From positions 1-43,344 of the IMG/VR virus record IMGVR_UViG_3300029448_000097: a stretch of 43,344 nucleotides of DNA; one strand, 5' to 3'. Made by a program: the position numbers and the translations under genes. Position 1 is the stretch's first letter; each line of letters opens with the position of its first letter. The notes beneath the pieces were generated by a model that saw nothing but the letters and a program-made list of their open reading frames with translations, made no database searches and was not told where the DNA came from. The stretch is from a virus. Positions 41,914 through 43,344 of this stretch are shown here, in pieces.

Positions 41914-43344
41914 TTATTCTGATATTACTAATTACACAATCAGCAGAGAATATAGTGTTGACAACACTTACTGCGTTTTTAAGAGCTGTTTTAGTTACAA
42001 GTACAGGATCAATAATACCAGCTTCTATCATATTAACAGATTTATTATATATAACATTAAGACCTGTTCCTTTTTTACCTGTTTCCTTGTATTCTAAATT
42101 TGCATTATCTAAAATAGTTTTATAAGGTGACTTTATAGCTTCTAATAAAATACGTTCGCCTTCATTTTCTGGCTTGATACTATAGTGCGCATCTAATAAA
42201 GCAACTCCTCCTCCAGATACAATACCTTCTTGCAGTGCTGCTTTTGTAGCATATATTGCATCTTCAACCCTATCTTTCTTTTCTTTTAGTTCTATTTTTG
42301 AATTTGCCCCGACTTTAATCATTGCTACTTGCCCATTTAGCATAGCTAAACGTTCTTGTAGCTTCTTCTTAAAGAACGGATTCTGCTCATCTTTAACTTT
42401 TTGTTCAACTAACTCAACACGCTCTTTTGTTACTTCACCCTGATTAGATATTTGTAATACTGTATGTGTTTCATCAGTTATAGCTTGTTTTGCTTCACCT
42501 AGAACATCCGGTTGAATTAAGTCTAAATCGTCGCCTAATTCTTCATTTATAATTTTTGCTCCAGTTAATACCGCAAGATCTTCTACTGTATCTTGCTTAG
42601 TTGGACCGAATCCAGGCAGATCTACAACATTAACTTTTATATTGCCTTTAACCTTGTTAGCTAATAAAGCTGCCATAGGTTGTTGTTCTACGCCTGCAAC
42701 GATTAACAAACTCCTTTTCTTTTTAATAACAAACTCCAATACATTTTGTATTTTACGGATATTGGGTATTGGCGATGTTACTATCAGTACGTACGGGTTA
42801 TCTAGTATTGCCCTGCCTTTATCCTTATCTGTCATAAAATGCGGCGATTTAAGTCCGCTACTAATTCTAGTGCCCTCTACGAATTTAACGTAGGTGTCAT
42901 GGGTCTCAGACTCTTCCATAAGAACGACACCGTCCCCGCCTACTTTCGAATATGCCTGCGATATTATATCACCTAGAGCTTCATCATTATTGCAACTGAT
43001 AGCACTTACGGATCTTAACATGTCCCCTCCGACCGGTAATGCTTCCTCCTGTAAGTACTCAGTCACTTTATCCAATCCTGATGATATACCTAATTTAATA
43101 TCACGAATACCGTCAGAATCAATCTTAGCATACGCTAAATGCAGCAATGTTTGCGCTAACACTGTTGCTGTTGTTGTGCCGTCACCAGCTTCTTTTACTG
43201 TATTTCTAGCTGCTTCCTTAATTAAAGTTGCGCCTATGTTTTCGACCGGATCATATAAGACTACGCTTTCCGCAACGGTTACACCGTCTTTTGTAATGAC
43301 CGGCCGGCCCATAGCGTCTTCATATATAACGCATTTACCGGAAG
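41900..43344 (-). CDS. groEL: phage GroEL chaperonin, N-terminus cut by the window edge
   Basis: Large chaperonin subunit that folds proteins in a cavity. The reading frame stays open to the right edge: the first visible residues SGKCVIYEDA precede GRPVITKDGVTVAESV, so the Met at 43312 is internal. Conserved parts: GDGTTTATVL (Asp equivalent to E. coli D87), apical sequence PYVLIVTSPIPNIRKIQNVL, KDRVEDAIYATKAALQEG (Asp equivalent to D398, codon at 42262-42260), SGGGVALLDA, and an equatorial end IIDPVLVTKTALKNAVSVVN. Catalytic Asp residues are present, so it looks active. The Gly-Met tail is missing; it ends INAGN. About 480 of roughly 520 residues are visible. GC content is higher near the right edge than toward the C-terminus. 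Phage chaperonins are known from virioplankton and giant Pseudomonas phages. Confidence 0.9.
   Translation of the reverse strand, partial: SGKCVIYEDAMGRPVITKDGVTVAESVVLYDPVENIGATLIKEAARNTVKEAGDGTTTATVLAQTLLHLAYAKIDSDGIRDIKLGISSGLDKVTEYLQEEALPVGGDMLRSVSAISCNNDEALGDIISQAYSKVGGDGVVLMEESETHDTYVKFVEGTRISSGLKSPHFMTDKDKGRAILDNPYVLIVTSPIPNIRKIQNVLEFVIKKKRSLLIVAGVEQQPMAALLANKVKGNIKVNVVDLPGFGPTKQDTVEDLAVLTGAKIINEELGDDLDLIQPDVLGEAKQAITDETHTVLQISNQGEVTKERVELVEQKVKDEQNPFFKKKLQERLAMLNGQVAMIKVGANSKIELKEKKDRVEDAIYATKAALQEGIVSGGGVALLDAHYSIKPENEGERILLEAIKSPYKTILDNANLEYKETGKKGTGLNVIYNKSVNMIEAGIIDPVLVTKTALKNAVSVVNTIFSADCVISNIRINAGN

Noticed and set aside
1-43344. tRNA or rRNA genes
   Set aside because: Gene-free spacers are at most about 75 bases and show no cloverleaf; nothing else points to a structured RNA gene.

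Overview
The window is a 43.3-kb piece of a tailed-phage genome. Every convincing gene lies on the minus strand, so transcription runs from the right edge to the left. Genes are packed almost end to end: many stop and start codons overlap as TAATG or ATGA, and no gene-free stretch exceeds about 75 bases. The DNA is AT-rich. The start codons I inspected are preceded by A/T-rich sequence with no Shine-Dalgarno match, and one small protein (38453-38851) carries a signal peptide ending FSQ. Both traits fit a marine Bacteroidetes (flavobacterial) host; this is inference, not proof.

Right end, 37.7-43.3 kb (transcribed first): a partial groEL, then groES, a MarR-like winged-helix protein, a small HExxH protein, several small basic proteins of unknown function, a secreted protein, a GTA-type holin and a short fiber-related protein. 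25.7-37.7 kb: three tail-fiber genes (472, 1628 and 1883 aa) built from repeated shaft modules (TFAG and VGIGTTxP repeats) interrupted by non-repeat knob-like segments. 23.8-25.7 kb: a nucleotidyltransferase-like protein, two small phage proteins, a 195-aa protein that reads as two tandem GroES-like folds, and a probable small terminase.

Left part, 0-23.8 kb: large terminase, portal, scaffold, major capsid protein, a 261-aa conserved virion-module protein, two head-tail connector or tail-adaptor proteins, a 1479-aa tail-nozzle protein, then three ejection-type proteins of 234, 509 and 2156 aa. This order parallels the T7 order portal-scaffold-capsid-gp11-gp12-gp14-gp15-gp16. No tape measure, sheath or baseplate gene is visible, so a podovirus-like virion is likely. 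The 2156-aa protein carries an internal HExxH motif. Three tiny basic proteins close the left end, two of them (47 and 43 aa) very short.

How it fits together: terminase and portal package DNA into a scaffolded HK97-type shell, the nozzle and ejection proteins deliver DNA and protein to the cell, and the repeat fibers recognise the host. The phage carries its own folding machinery (GroEL, GroES and possibly a double-GroES protein), probably for its large capsid, fiber and ejection proteins. A strong UUCG-loop hairpin terminator sits directly after the capsid gene and may set the capsid excess over downstream tail proteins. Replication, nucleotide-metabolism and lysogeny genes are not in this window. 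The most interesting points are the tandem-GroES-like protein beside the terminase, the reversed groEL-groES operon coupled to a winged-helix gene, the GC-rich islands inside terL and groEL, and the HExxH-bearing giant ejection protein.
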